Both the position numbers and the translations under genes were made by a program. Positions 12,901-26,362 of a DNA stretch of 64,000 nucleotides are shown one piece after another (within the stretch, counting starts at the first letter, position 1; each line of letters begins with the position of its first letter). The notes beneath the pieces are model-generated. The model did no database searches. It was not told the origin of the DNA and was given only the letters and a program-made list of their open reading frames with translations. This DNA comes from Rhizophagus clarus (taxonomy: Eukaryota; Glomeromycota; Glomeromycetes; Glomerales; Glomeraceae), in NCBI GenBank assembly GCA_015698045.1, contig BLAL01000268.1, positions 62,001 through 126,000 of the forward strand, given 5' to 3'.

Positions 12901-13530
12901 CGTTAAACGACAAAAAAATCGGTTGAGAAAGGGTTTATTTGTTTTTTGTTTAGTGAACGTGTGTATTTAAGAGATCGACGCATTTCTGATAATCTTATCG
13001 TATAACAAATTAACTCGTATGCTATTTGTTGCGGTAGTAGCAAATTTTCAGTCTGTTTCGAACAGAAAACACTAAATAAACTAATAGTAAATATTAAATC
13101 AAATACTAATTTTACTAAAAGAATGCATATCCTTTTATCAATAAACTTTAAAGAGGAGTAGTTCTTTTAATGGCTTAGCTTTTTTTGGATCAACAATAGT
13201 CATTTTTTCAGAAATTCCTCAATTAGTTCTTGTTTGTTTGAAGAACATAATTCTTGTATTTATTTATCACGATAATAATTGGCATTAAACCCATTTTTTA
13301 TTTTAATATTAAAATATAACTTAATACTATAATATCTTATACAATCATATTTAATATTTTTTTTTTTTTTTTTTCCTTTCTTGGAGGTAACCACAATAAC
13401 AGAAATACATTAAAGATACATAGAAACTATACACAACCTGCTGTATATCAACCAACTGAAAATAAGTCCCAAACGAGACCTGTTACCGGATTAAAGTGCA
13501 AAAAATAACTCGATAATGTTTAATCTATAT
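12901..13530. other. intergenic between LRR pseudogene and paralogue A
   Basis: No recognisable gene. A GTAACAG acceptor near 13505 on the minus strand could start an alternative last exon of the neighbouring gene. Confidence 0.4.
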
Positions 13531-16293
13531 TATCGTAATTTGCAATAGGAATTTTTAATTTACTTGCATTGGATGATTACTTTGAAGTACTTTTAAAAAA
13601 CTTTTTATGTCATCCAACAAATTTACTTCTTCTTCCACAATTTCATAAGGATGCCAATCGGGAGCTTCTCCAACTTTTAAATTACAATTATAAGAAAAAT
13701 GATCTTCCCAAGACATTTTATATAACTAATATCGATAACATATTGAATAATGAGAATACGTTACTTTGTAAAAAAAAGGAAAATAATAAACAATTTACTC
13801 ACAGTCACGCCATAGGAAATTCTAGGCGGTCTTTCATCAGATAAAGGGAATTCAATTCCAATCCTTTTCATGAATCTTGATAGGTTCCAAAATTCATACC
13901 TTGTAATTTCCACAACGTAATTTTTGTTCCACCAGAATTTCCATTTGGTTTTTTCGCATACTGAAATAACCCTTATTTCATTGGTGTTTGAATAAACTAA
14001 ACGGCCTTGCTGACTATGTTATTATTTATTAATAAATTAATTAGTAAGAAATTATTACTATGCTAATTAAAAAATTTGTTTATTTACCAGACTCGTAATT
14101 TATTAAGGAATTTTCCTTGTGGACTTTTTGTCTCGGTAGATAGACGTGTTGCCGTTTGGATATTTAGTTTCCAAGAGTAACTATACGTTTAAAAAAGTAA
14201 TTAATATTCAAATAAATAACATAAATGACATATTTATCATTTTAGACAATGTACATAATACTAACTTGTCTAAACTCATCATATTGATATCTAATATGTT
14301 CCTTTGACGTATTACTGCGTTACATAAACCAATTTTCCCTTCATATTTTTCATTATTTTTGCCATTGGAAGTACTTTTAACAAGATGTTTCTCAAATTTT
14401 ACATCAAAAACACATTGTGGCAAGGTTTCTTCCTTATCATCAGAGCTTTTACGCATTGCACAAATTTTAAATTCTCTAGATGGAAAGTCGTTAAATTCTT
14501 GCCCACTCTTGGAAAGTGTTTCAAATAAACGTTTCAATTGATCTTCCTCGCTGGCAAGACTAAAAAAAACAACAATAATTTAGAATATTAAAAAAAAATT
14601 TATATAAAAAACAAAAACAAAATAATGACTTATTATGACCACTTGCCATGTAGCAAATTTGGATTTTGACAGAATATTACTAGTAAGTTTTTCAATTGGT
14701 ATTTCATCATTGAAATCATAATCAGTTACTAAATATGTACGACCAAATCTAAATAATTATGGGGAATTCGCGAATAATCAATGTTACGTAAGCCGTTAAA
14801 AAAAATTTATTATGTACAAGAATATACCTAATTCGCATTTTAATTTCTTCATCAAATAAATGGACGGCTTCAAGTGCTTCAAGGAAAGATTCCCTAAGCT
14901 TTGTTATAGCTGTCTCATAAATTCTAATATTTATTGAAATAATTATTTAAAACATTCGAGTATAGATTTTTTTTTTAAAAACAAAAAATGTTTACCTGTT
15001 TAGTTTATTGACATCAAAGCTTTTGTTAAGATCTCTAGTGCCTTTAACGGTTGAAATCCTTTCTCCTTCATAAACAGGCTCAATTAGTTTATACTTGTGT
15101 GCACCTGAGGGTAATTTTTCGTAGGGTTTATAAAAATTAGATGGCGGGTCCGTTATTCTAATCATGTGTGGCTTATTCAGTGGTTTTAGAGCATGAAGTA
15201 TCCATCCGTTTTCAGGAACGCGTCTCTCCTAGTAAAAAAAAAAAAAAATTATTTAGTTTAATCCAAACAATAAAATTGGATAGAGTAATTTGAATAAGAA
15301 ATTATATTTTATACTTTAAATGTTTTAACAAACATATGTCCTACTCTCGTTGTTGCATCTTCAATTGATTCTTTGGTGTTTCCGACAATAGTTATTATCT
15401 AGTGAAGTTTTTAAAGAAAAACAATTTAACCAATTAATCGAGTATTTAAAGACGTAACATTAATTATACAATACTTACGCCTTTAGAACCCGGTGGCTTA
15501 TCATACCATATATGACATTTCGTCTCAATACGCACTGGATTCAATGACACTTCTTTTTCCCCGAAAACATTCGATGCTTGCATATCGGTATAAGGAAAGA
15601 CAATGTATACATTAAAGGGAAACTTTTGAGATTTTTCTGGTTTTTTTTTGTACTTTTCTTCTTCCCGTTTTCGCTCTTCTCTACGCTTTAATTTAGCTTT
15701 TTCCTTCTCAGTAGTAGGAGCCTTCTCAGGTTTTCCCCAAGCAGGCTCCTGATTTTTATTAGCCCATTCACGTTTTTCGATTTTTCTACGTTCATTTACG
15801 TAATCAAGTTTATTATCGTTTAAACGATTCAAACGCAAGATGGCTTCTTCAATATCTTCGGGTGCTCCCCACAGTTCGATTTTCTAAATTTTGCCAAGGT
15901 ACAATTAATAATACTATTAATGAAAATGTCCCATAATGTATTTTATTCTTCACTTACACCTTCATTCTTATTAAGAATCATGAACGTATTTGTTGATTCT
16001 TCAATATTTTTTATATACATCTCGATCGATTTAAATCGTGGAGGGACCTTGAAAGAAAAGATAAATTTTTTAATATGTATTAAAATTAAGAATATCAAAA
16101 AAAAAAAAAAAAAAAATTATTTACTTACCATCCAAACTTCGTCAGGGGGGCTAACTGGCTTGTTTTGTATTTCTTCAAGTTCTTCAGGATCTTCTTTCGA
16201 ACTTTCTGCCGTCGGTTGCTTCCATAGTAAAGCTTCTTTCTCTTCAAAGTCACATATATCCGGATCACTGCTTGGAATAAGTTCAAAATCCAT
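13531..16293 (-). CDS. paralogue A of an unrecognised conserved fungal protein family (11 or more exons)
   Basis: Exons (minus): 16293-16129, 16047-15958, 15883-15479, 15398-15315, 15228-14996, 14923-14828, 14748-14647, 14559-14266, 14180-14088, 14013-13803, 13725-13564. All phases connect, giving 645 codons. The end is uncertain: reading through the last GTAATT adds ten codons to a TAA at 13531, while paralogue B splices here to a tiny last exon. Layout: short acidic N-terminus (DFEEKEALLWKQP); a KH-like segment (FMILNKNEG then IELWGAPEDIEEAILRLN); a Lys/Glu-rich linker; FPFNVYIVFPYTDMQA; a second IVGNTKESIEDATTRV segment; then a long conserved C-terminal half (WILHALKPLNKPHMIRITDP, EAVHLFDEEIKMRIRF, FPSREFKICAMR, VEITRYEFWNLSRF). 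The paired KH-like pieces suggest RNA binding, which is inference; a DUF7905-type fungal protein is possible. Intron 7 appears to use a GC donor. MIKTMDFEL offers a start four codons earlier. Confidence 0.68.
14645..14646 (-). other. GC-AG intron donor in paralogue A
   Basis: The donor after ...KSKFATW-like codons reads TG|GCAAGT. The intron closes at TTTTAG before 14559. Paralogue B has CG|GTAATT at the matching codon (20636), and the protein alignment across both joints is uninterrupted (SKFAT..LASE / SKFAT..IASE). GCAAGT is the usual form of the rare GC donor. Confidence 0.65.
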
Positions 16294-19200
16294 GGTTTTA
16301 ATCAAAGAAGATAATTTATGAATATTATTTTATTTTGTTTATTTATTTTAATTTATAAATTTTTTTTTTTTTTTAAAAAAAAAAAAATTGATTCCAAACC
16401 GGATAAATAATCTTTTTATATTTTTTTTGGAGTTTTTGTCCCCTGATTGAGTTAGACAATTACCGTCGATCTGTGTCTAAACAAAAAAAATACGAACAAT
16501 TACAACAATTACTGTTAATCTTGGATTAATTTGACAAATGTTTTTTTTTGGACAAAAACATATTTGTAATAACTAATAACGCCAAAGTCAAAGTGTGATT
16601 ATGCTGAGTATAAATTCAGAGATCACGTGTACTGCAGGGACGATTGTGTGAACATTCTTTGGGGAAACTGAGGGAAGGGGTTAATTTCGGTTTATAATGC
16701 GCAGTATGTAAATAAATATAAGTTAATTATGATCATATAGCCATAGTAATGAAGCAATGATATATAAGTTTGCAACCTTATTTTTTTCAGTGTATGAAAA
16801 TTTAGTATCACGTACGAGATTCTACATACATGTAATAAGATTTACTTACATTTTGTTTTTAAATTATTGTCAGAAAGTAAAACATAAAAGAAATTGGATT
16901 AGTTTTCTTTAAAAGTGGATTTAAATGATAATATTTTTTTTTTTTTTTCTTCTTTATATTTAAATTGCAGAGACAAAAAGCCAAAAATATTTTATTTTGT
17001 CTCCCGTTAACATGCTCATAATTGAAAATATGTTGAAGTACCCGTAAACATGATTTTCAAGAGTTGCTGCATGACAATAACCTGTTTTATTTTATATTTG
17101 CGTTACATTTTATTGTAAAATTTCTTCTTGGTAAAATAATATATGCAATATATAAATATAAATTAATTACCATTTTCTTGACTATTTTAATCATAGACCA
17201 TTGTTAATGACTTATGTTTACGATTTCGTTATGATCGATTCTGAATTTTGATCACAGCATTACTTATCGAAAATCAAAAATCATAAGTACCATACTTTTC
17301 CGGAAATCATCTTTATTGGTTATTCTTGGTGTTAACAAAAATATTTCAAAATAAAGAGGGAAAATTTAGACATGTAAAAATTATATAATTTTAAATAAAT
17401 TGAGGTACTCGCCGTTTATCATATACTCAATAACATGGTGCATTATGATTTCTAACATAATTTTCATCATCTTTAAATTCCATAATCTTTCTTTTAGGTC
17501 CTTCAAATATTTTATTCTTCATTTCATCATTGTTTCGTTTTGTGATTGTCAGAATATAAATAGCCAATACTAAATAGAATATAAACTAAAAGTTATAATA
17601 AATCGGTTAAAGTTGTTCACATACCGATTGAATCGTCCTTTATCAACATGAACAAAATTTAATTCTGTTACTCATCCACTTCAATGAACGATAAACCCAT
17701 TTAAACATTATAGCACGTCGCAACTTATAAGAATAATAAACTAGATCATAATAAGTAAGATTTTCATGCAGGTGCATAGGTTTCTTTGAAGAGATACGTA
17801 ACCGATTCCTCCTCCAGAATCAGTAGACCTTCTCAAAGAAACCATAATTATGAAAACGGTCATTTCTGTCTATTACAGCCCCATGAAAGTGTTATCTTCA
17901 CAACTATTTATACAAATTTGTAGCTATTCTAATACAGTTATTCTAATACATAATAATTTTGACTATTCCATTACATTCATTCTTATACGTTACATTCTTA
18001 CACCACCATTACATTATTATATTATCACATTATTACGTTTTTTAACATTAATATTACATGCTTCTGTAAGTATTACATGTTACATGTTTCTGTAAATAAT
18101 ACACGAATTATTTTTACATTATTATTAATATTACATTAATTATTTTTGCATGTACTTACTTTCACTCATTTTAGAAGGTTTTGAAGAAAACGCGAAAAGT
18201 TATAGAGAGAAAGAATAAAAAAAAATAAAATTAAAGGTTTGATATATATATATATATATATGATTATACGCGTAATCAAATTTATATTTTCATCAATTAC
18301 GACATTTCTTCATGTCTCAAAAGTCCGAGACTTATTGATACTTTTATTACGCGATCTTAAAAGTCCGATAGTCCAATACATATGATGAATCCTAAATTAA
18401 TTTATTTAATTTTATTTTATTGGTAATAAACACATATATAATAGACTATATATAGAGATTAGAGAACATAACCAAATAGGGAATCCAAACTATGTCGTAA
18501 CCGGATCACCGTATATGAGTATTGAATAGAGAAAGTGTACTTAACTACGAGAGAAATTAAAAATTGGAAAAGAGGAAAAAATTTTATAATATTAGAGAAA
18601 TCAATTATCATCACGATATAGATACCAAGGTCCTGAACGTAAGAAATTACTTCGAAGTCCATATATGAGCCGATGGATCGATCTAGAAGAGAACGCGTTT
18701 ATAGAAATGTGCATTTCATGGGATGTGTTGTATTTTGGTCCATACGATTCTGAATCTATAATGCATTACGTTAAGGTTAGGAATAAATGCTGAAATAAGT
18801 TTGCAGTTTTGTATACACCATTCTGCTGAAATCTCCTAGTTTTGCAAGCAACCTTAAGTAAGTGTGAAATGTTCAGGTTTCTTTGTCTCTTATATTACTT
18901 CACATTGCAATCTATGACAATTTGATTAAAAAAAAAGAAGGTTATCTTGTTATCCATTTATTCATATCTCTTAAAGTCTTCTGTTCTAAGCTACGATATA
19001 ATAAATTGTAAAATTGGATGCAAAAAAAAAGCAATTAATATTGATCTTAATAATTTATCATAATATTTATATTCATAATAATTAATAAACTGAACGTTCA
19101 ATTATGCAATTTAGATATCCAAAATTTTAAATCAATATATACATAATTTTTATTGATTGATGTAAATAATGAAACAAATTTTTTTGTACAAATTATGATG

Positions 19201-19431
19201 AAAAAAAAGGAATGTGATTTTAGAATGCTTAAAAATCTTGTTTAAAAATCTAAAAAACAAAGGAAAAAAAGAATCTAAAAAATCTAATATGTTATAATAT
19301 GTAACAAAAAAAATAATGTTTCCAAGTTATTTATATTTCATATACTGTAATATGATTTAATAATATTATATTATATTGGCGGATGATAAGATAATTTTTA
19401 AGTGAACTTTATAAATTCACCTTATAAGCTT
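16294..19431. other. 3.1-kb gap between paralogues A and B
   Basis: No exon found. Contains a possible hairpin at 17779-17842 (GGTTTCTTTGA / TCAAAGAAACC arms), a run of degenerate TTACAT words at 17930-18140, and a (TA)n microsatellite at 18242-18261. The hairpin does not fold as a tRNA. Confidence 0.45.
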
Positions 19432-22400
19432 TTATAACAAAGGCGATTCCTGGTAAAATATTACAAGAGTGATTATAATTTTAAACTTTTAATCTTTTGA
19501 TAAAATAAAAAAATTATTTGCATAAGTGCTCACTTACCTGAATGGTTGTAGTTGTACTATATAACTCATGTTCAGCTGGCATTGAAACCTTACTTCCTAA
19601 TACATTCAAGAAAGTTTGGATATCATTTATCAAACCGCCAACACGCCCTGTTTCATCTGCAAGGCTATCCATAACATCCTGAGGATGCCATTCAGGAGCT
19701 TCACCAACTTCTAAGTTAAGATTAAGTGCGAAGTTATCGTCCCAGGACTTTTTGTAAAACTATATATTAAGAATGAAAATTGAATAAGAATTTCAATGAT
19801 TAGAAAAAATAATATTTTAAAAATAATTTACTTACGCTTACTCCAAAGGAAACAACAAATGGTTCTTCATTCAAAAAAAATTCCAGCTCCCGAGTATATT
19901 TATATTTTGATAATTCCCAGAAATCATATTTAGTAATTTCTACAATGTAATCATTATTCCACGGGTACTTCCATTTTGTTTTCTCATATACAGAAAGAAC
20001 ATTTATGTCTTTAGTGTTTGAATAAACCAAATGACCTTGTGGGCTATATTATTATTCGTAAAAATTATTAACATTTCTTAATTATAAACAATATTTGCAA
20101 TAGTTATTAGTTACCAAATTCGTAATCCTTTAATAAAATTTTCTTGAGGAGGAGCCTTAAGAAGACGTTTTGCTGTATTAACTTGGAGTTTCCATGAATA
20201 CTCGCTATGTTTTTTTTTTTAAAAAAAAAATGAATAATGAATAATTAAAATATCTAAAAAAAAAAATTACTTAATATAAATCAATAGTACCAACCTAGAT
20301 AAACATGACATATTAATGTCTAACACATTTTTTTCACCTATGATGGCGCTCCATAATCCAATTTTTCCATTATGCTTTCCAAGATTATTTTTTTCATTAC
20401 CGTTCCTGAGCTGGATATCAAAAGCACATGGAAACTCTTTATCTTCTGCTTTACGAGTTGCGTGAATCTTAAATTCTCGAGACGGTAAACAAAACCATCC
20501 TTGATCACTACCCGAAAGAACTTCAATTAAGTCATCCAATTGACTTTTTTCAGAAGCAATACTAAAAAAAAAAAAAAAATTAAAATATCAAATAAAGCCA
20601 TGGTAACTTAATAGTAATTATTTGTAAGCAATTACCGTGTAGCAAATTTAGATTCTGTACGAGTTTTTTTCAGAACCCTATCATTTAGTTGGTTAATAGT
20701 TAATGATACATCATTATTGTAATCTTTAGATAGGGGGATACGTGTGAAACACACATGACCAAATCTGGATATGCAAATAATTTCGATAAGAAAAAACTCT
20801 ATGCACACATATCATAATTTATTGTATACACACTGTACCTAACACGCATTTTAATTTCTTCATCGAATAAGTGGACAGTTTCCAAAGCTTTAAGAAGAGA
20901 ATCTTCAAACCTTTTGAGATTTGAATCACGAATCCTAATGTTAATTAAAATTAAATGTTATTATTTAATAGAATCTGGATTATAACTGTTATAAAAAACC
21001 AGCTTACATATGAAAAAAATCAAAATATAAATCTGATGGCATGTAAACTGGCTTAATAAGTTTAACTTTGGACTCATAATTTGGCAAATAGAGTAAATAA
21101 AACCGTGGTAATGGATCCGTTATTCTAATCTCACAAGGCTCATGCGGTTGTTCTACCATATGATGAGTTCCTAAGAGACTATCTGCTACTTGCGTTGCAT
21201 GGGGAATAGATCTAGACTAAAAAAAAAAATACATTTATTAATTTGGAAAAGTGGTAAATTGAATGAGCGAGGAATTATATTTTCATACTGCAAGTATTTT
21301 AATAAACAGATTCTTGACCCGCGTTGTTGCTATTTCTACAGATTCCCTTGAATTGCCAACAATTTGTATTGCCTAGAAAAAGAAAAATCAAAAAATATTT
21401 AAATATATTAACTAAGATTTAAAGACTTTGAATTATTAAATAATTATACTTACGTTTTGACATGGTAATGTTGGATCGTGCCAAATATGGCACTTATATT
21501 TAATACGTATTGGGTTCAAAATTTCATCTTTCATTCCAAGAAATCGTGAGATATGGATATCGGTTGTAGGAAAGACAAAGCACTCATTGAAGGGGAACCT
21601 TTGTGAATAATCTGGACGACTCAAATAAATTGATTCATCATGCTCCTGTTCTTCTCTAAATTTTAATTCAAGCTCCCGTTCTTCTTTACGTTTTAATTCA
21701 AGCTCCTGTTCTTCTTTATGTTTTATTTCAAGCTCCCGCTCTTCTTTAAGTCTTAATTCAAGTTCCCGTTCTTCTTTACGTCTTAATTCAAGCTCCCGTT
21801 CTTCTTTACGTCTTAATTCAAGCTCCCGTTCTTCTTTACGTCTTAATTCAAGCTCCTGTTCTTCTTTACGTTTTATTTCAAGCTCCCGTTCTTCTTTAAG
21901 TCTTAATTCAAGCTCTTGCTCTTTTTTACGTTTTAAATCAAGCTCCTGTTTATTCTTAACAGGAACAGGTTCAGATTCAAATTCTTGCATTTTATTCTTT
22001 TTATCAAAACTCCTTTCATATTTTCTATTTGGTTCGTGCTCTTTCGTAAACTCTAACAAACTCTTAACATGGTCATTCAATTGCCTTTTAGCTTCGTCAA
22101 TGTCTTCAGTCGATCCCCACATTTCAATTCGCTGAAATTTAAAATCACTGATGAAATTTGCCAATAATACGTACATAATAAAGAATGTGTACTTACGTTT
22201 TCGTTCTTGTTATAAATCATATGTAAATTGGTAGATGCCTGAATACGTTTCAAATTTATCCTTTTCTCTCCAAGAATCTCAAACGGACTATATTGTGAAG
22301 GGGGCTTTAAAATTTTTAAATCTTTTTTTAAAAAAAAACCAAAGTACCGTACAAAGAGGAACTTTATAAATGAAAAATATGAAAAATTATTACTTACACT

Positions 22401-24985
22401 CCACCAATCGTCAGGATTATTGTCTCGTTTAGGGCCATCATCATCTTCTTCAGTCGATCTCCATGATGATGAGTATTTCTTTTTATTCACGAGCATATTT
22501 ACATCACTATTTCGTTATAAAGGTCTCATATTAATCAAAGAAAAAATTATTAAAACAAATGGTATCATTATACTAATTTCAAAAAAAACCTACTGATTCT
22601 TGTAAGTTGTACTAAATGGATCAAACTCATGCATTATCTCGTTATGATTATGCTGTTTCTGTAATAAAGTTACTTCCTTTTCATCATCATTTGCATCATC
22701 ACCTCTACTATGATTTCTTTCAAATTTTTCAAAGAAACAATTAGAGTTATATAACAACTGGAGAAAAATATGGTTCAAAGATAATTGACATACTCTTCAT
22801 TTTTTTTCGTATGCTGCTTCCGTTCTTTTGCCGCCCCCTCATATTTATTATCGCTTTTATTATGGTTGGTTTCCCTAATGAAATAATAAGGCGAAAAAAT
22901 GAGAAATAATGACTTTGGTATCAAAAATAGGATAAAATAAAATAAATCACCAACCAAACCATGCCTAGATCACTCAATGGATCAAACTCATCAATAATCT
23001 CTCCTTTTTTTTGAGTCTGTACATGTTTATTATCATCATCTTTTTTTTGAGTTTCTACATGTTTATTATTATCATCTCTTTTTTGATTATCACCTCTATC
23101 ATTTTTTTTATTATAAAAATTTTCCCTAGTGAAACAAAAGATAAAAACAGTATATGAAAAATAAGAACTTCATTTATCCATATGGTAAAAAGAAAAAAAA
23201 CCAACCAAACAGATATTATGTCAAATGTACTCTTAATCGGACTAGAATTGGCTATGTTCTCTCTGAAAAGAAAAGAAAAAAGTTATAAGAAATGAAAGAT
23301 AAATTTATTATTCTAATTACAAAAAAAAAAAAAAAACCAACCGAACCCTGTCAGATTCACAGTACGGATCAAATTCACTCACGAGTTCATTTAATTTTTG
23401 AGTTTGTTGTTTTTGTAATAATGTTTCCTTCTTTCCGTTCTCATTATTATTTCCATTACAATGACTTTCAAAGGAAAAAAAAAATAATTTGTAATGTAAG
23501 TTTTATCATCAATTAAAAAAATTGCAATAATGTGATCAAGTACATAGATTAGAATCATTTACATACATTTCTATTTTCTGATCTAACTGTTCCCATGATA
23601 ATTCTTTTTTCTTTTCGTGCTCATTATTTTTTCTATTATAATGATTATCAAAACGAACGATTTAGAATGAAAATTTATTAATGACAGTACGTTCAGACAT
23701 ATTGACTGGAAAATAATTTACATACATTTCTATTTTTTGAATCGGCTGCTTCAATGATAATTCTTTCTTCTCCTCGTGCTCAGTATTATTTCTATTATAA
23801 TGGTTATTAAAAAGAACGATTTAAAATTAAAATTTATTAATTATAGTACGTTCAGCCATATTGACAATTTACATACACTTCTTTTTTTCGAATCGGCTGC
23901 TTCCATTTTAATGTATCATTCTCTTCGTCATCAAATAAATTTACATATACATTATCATTTTTATTATTACGGGTCCTGGTGTAATAAAAAAGTTGTCAAG
24001 AGAAGATAGTGTATGAATAATTTAACGTGTTAGAAAGAAAAAGCAAAAAAATATATACCTACCGGACCCTTTCGGATTCATTAATTGGATCAAACTCACT
24101 TATATCCTGTTTATGTTGATGTTTATCTCCTCTATCATCATTTTGATTATGCATTTCGAGTAACAGCATAGAAATGAGAAATTAATTTATTTTCTACGAA
24201 ATCAAGAAAAAGAGAAAAAAAAGAAAATGACAAACCGAACGCTTCTAGATGCGTTAAACGTATCAATTGAATTAAAATGAGTTGTGTACGCTTCTTTTTC
24301 AATCGGTAGTTTCCATATTTTATTAGGATCAAAAATACTTGTGTCATCACTTTCACCACTATAACGAGGAAATAATAATAAACATAAGTCTTATCACTTT
24401 TTATCAAGTTCAGAAAAAAAAACTACCCACTCATCTGTAATTTCGTCTCTTGTTTGAGCTTGTGCATCCTTTCCTTCATCGTTATTAGTATAATCGTTTC
24501 CACTATAATGGTTTTTAATTTTTTTTTTTTTTTTACGAAAAGAATGAAAGATAAAAACATTATACAATCAATATTCACATATATATATATATACTTCAAA
24601 AAAACATCTCTATGCAAGTTTTCCAATTTGACACATCCTTTTCTTTTTCATTTAATAAGTTCATATCATAGCCGTCACTATATCTAGTTTTTCATAGTGA
24701 AATTATAAAATTACCAACCGATTCTTATCAGACGCATTAACCGGATCAAAGTCAATTAAATTATCACTATTCGGTTGAGTTTGTGGATTCCAACCATTAT
24801 TTGTGTGAACGTTTTCGCTATAAAAAGAAAAAAAAAGGAAAATTTAAATTTCAAAAAAAAAAAAATTACTCCGGAAAAATTATTATAACATACTTTTCTC
24901 TCTTAGATGATAGTTTCCACGACGACAACGCCTCTCTCTCTTCGGAATTAAACATATCAAAGTGTTCATTATAACGATTTCCCAT
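19432..24985 (-). CDS. paralogue B: 26-exon gene with tandemly duplicated N-terminal exons
   Basis: Exons (minus): 24985-24894, 24817-24719, 24677-24606, 24502-24431, 24358-24236, 24131-24063, 23975-23877, 23791-23726, 23632-23567, 23464-23342, 23262-23206, 23125-22955, 22874-22794, 22716-22594, 22506-22398, 22304-22197, 22131-21454, 21372-21289, 21216-21008, 20934-20839, 20764-20636, 20561-20295, 20204-20115, 20043-19836, 19759-19538, 19449-19432. They sum to 3531 bases (1176 residues), with every phase matching. From exon 15 on, the order and sequence parallel paralogue A (IEMWGSTEDIDEAKRQLN, FPFNECFVFPTTDIHI, IVGNSRESVEIATTRV, ETVHLFDEEIKMRVR, LPSREFKIHATRK, VEITKYDFWELSKY). Exons 1-14 encode a disordered region of recurring WKQP- and EFDP-type motifs. 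Exon 17 carries ten 10-residue ELELRRKEER-type repeats. The last exon encodes only ESPLL. Start is MGNRYNEHFD. Function as for A: unknown, possibly RNA-binding. Confidence 0.7.
21651..21945 (-). repeat. 30-bp in-frame minisatellite in paralogue B
   Basis: About ten head-to-tail 30-bp units, each encoding a variant of ELELRRKEER (charged, likely single alpha-helix or coiled coil). Units differ by a few substitutions (CGT/CTG, ACGTC/ACGTT). The copy number is a multiple of whole codons, so the frame is kept. Paralogue A has only a short non-repetitive KRREERKREEEKYKK stretch at the same place. Confidence 0.9.
22594..24894 (-). repeat. array of duplicated symmetric exons (exons 2-14 of paralogue B)
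   Basis: Thirteen consecutive exons of 57-171 bases, each beginning and ending in phase 2. Two motif classes recur. One class ends in ...EFDP/FDP + about 8 residues + VR and a GTTGGT-like donor (exons 2, 5, 6, 10, 12, 14). The other carries W-K-x-P-I-x-K-x-E before a GTATGT donor (exons 1, 7, 8, 9; degenerate in 3). Intron ends also resemble each other. In exons 8 and 9 the ancestral AAAG acceptor has become ATAA and a TAG downstream is used. Paralogue A has one such module only. Confidence 0.72.
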
Positions 24986-26362
24986 AATTAAATAATAGGA
25001 TACAATTCACGAAAAGATAAAAGATAGAAATTTCAATAAACACTAACCGATAAAGTTCTATTTTTAAAGAAAATTTTCTGTGTAACTGCTTTTGTATGAT
25101 GCATTTGGAAATACCGAACAAAAAGCAGTGACAATCTCTAACCTTAATTATAAATAATAAAACTTGTTTTTGTTCATCTTAAAAAATACAAAGCAAATAA
25201 TTATATGCGACAGAGTGATATCTTCAAAGAATAATGTCAGCAATCTTGAAATAGCCAAGTTTTTTAATATTACGTGATAGTATCTTATGTACTGTATCAC
25301 ATAATGTATCTAAGCGGTAAGCCTCTAATAATACCCGTGATTATAAATTATAAAAAGATCATGTCACAGAATATTTTTCTCCTCTTTGTTAAAAGCTCTT
25401 TGACATAATAAAGAATTTTTTAGTAAGTCTTTTTTAGATAATTATAGCTTTTTATAGAATTTATTAACCGAAAACAAAGAAGTTTTTGTAATTAACGGGA
25501 ATTCTATTATTATTCTAAAAATTGCAAACCTATAATGAAACTTCTAATTTGATTATATAATAATTTCTTTTTCTTATGAAACATCTAATTAATATTTTTA
25601 ACATTTTTCTTTATACTTTTTCTTTGTTAAAAAATGGATAAATAAATGAATAAAAATTTTTATCCGATCTTATTAAAACAAATACAGTTTTTTAATTAAT
25701 ATTACGATGCTCTAATATATGTCAAATATGTCAATATCAGATATTAAATTAACAATATTATCATCGATATTTTAATTGGTTCATTACAATGTTTACGAAG
25801 GTTATTGCATTATCCACATTTAGGATGAATAGTTTAAATGAGTTTAGCGAATGATCATGAATTAATTTTGTTTGTATCATTCGGTCAATTCTTAAAATGT
25901 TAATTTCTTGGAAATTCTGCAGGTTACGATTGCAACCAAAAGAATATACTTTATATAAACAGATCATGGACCATTAGTTATTTAATAATAATTAGGGATC
26001 GTTTAAGGATCGTTTAGCATTCCTATTCTTTCTCGCTTATTTTGTCCATGAAATTAAATAAAATTAAGGATTTAAATTTAATAAAATGGCAACAAAAAAA
26101 AAGACATTTTCTTATCGCAGTAATCCAAATTAAGGTATTTGGATTGATTTTATTTCGCCATTGTTATTTATTTATTTACAGTTGTTTTAGAGATTGTTTA
26201 GAAGTAAACTTGCGGATAAAATCAATTATGTTACACTTTTATTTTTTTTTTGCTATGACTCATTTTTCATTTTTACACCAATTATTTCTTGCGAAAGGTA
26301 GTGTCAACAACAAATCACTGTCATTAATTAATTAATTATTATTATTATTATTTATTAAACAT
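24986..26362. other. upstream region of paralogue B, no gene recognised
   Basis: Probable promoter side of paralogue B followed by AT-rich intergenic sequence. Open frames 25761-25967 (-) and 26042-26335 (+) have no domain signal. Confidence 0.4.

Noticed and set aside
14359..14541. Plus-strand open frames opposite the exons of paralogue A (also at 13569-13844 and 15920-16321)
   Set aside because: Antisense shadows of spliced minus-strand exons with clear paralogue support.
17779..17842. Hairpin considered as a tRNA or small RNA gene
   Set aside because: No T-loop GGTTCGAATC-type box, no D-arm, and the stem is too long for an acceptor stem.
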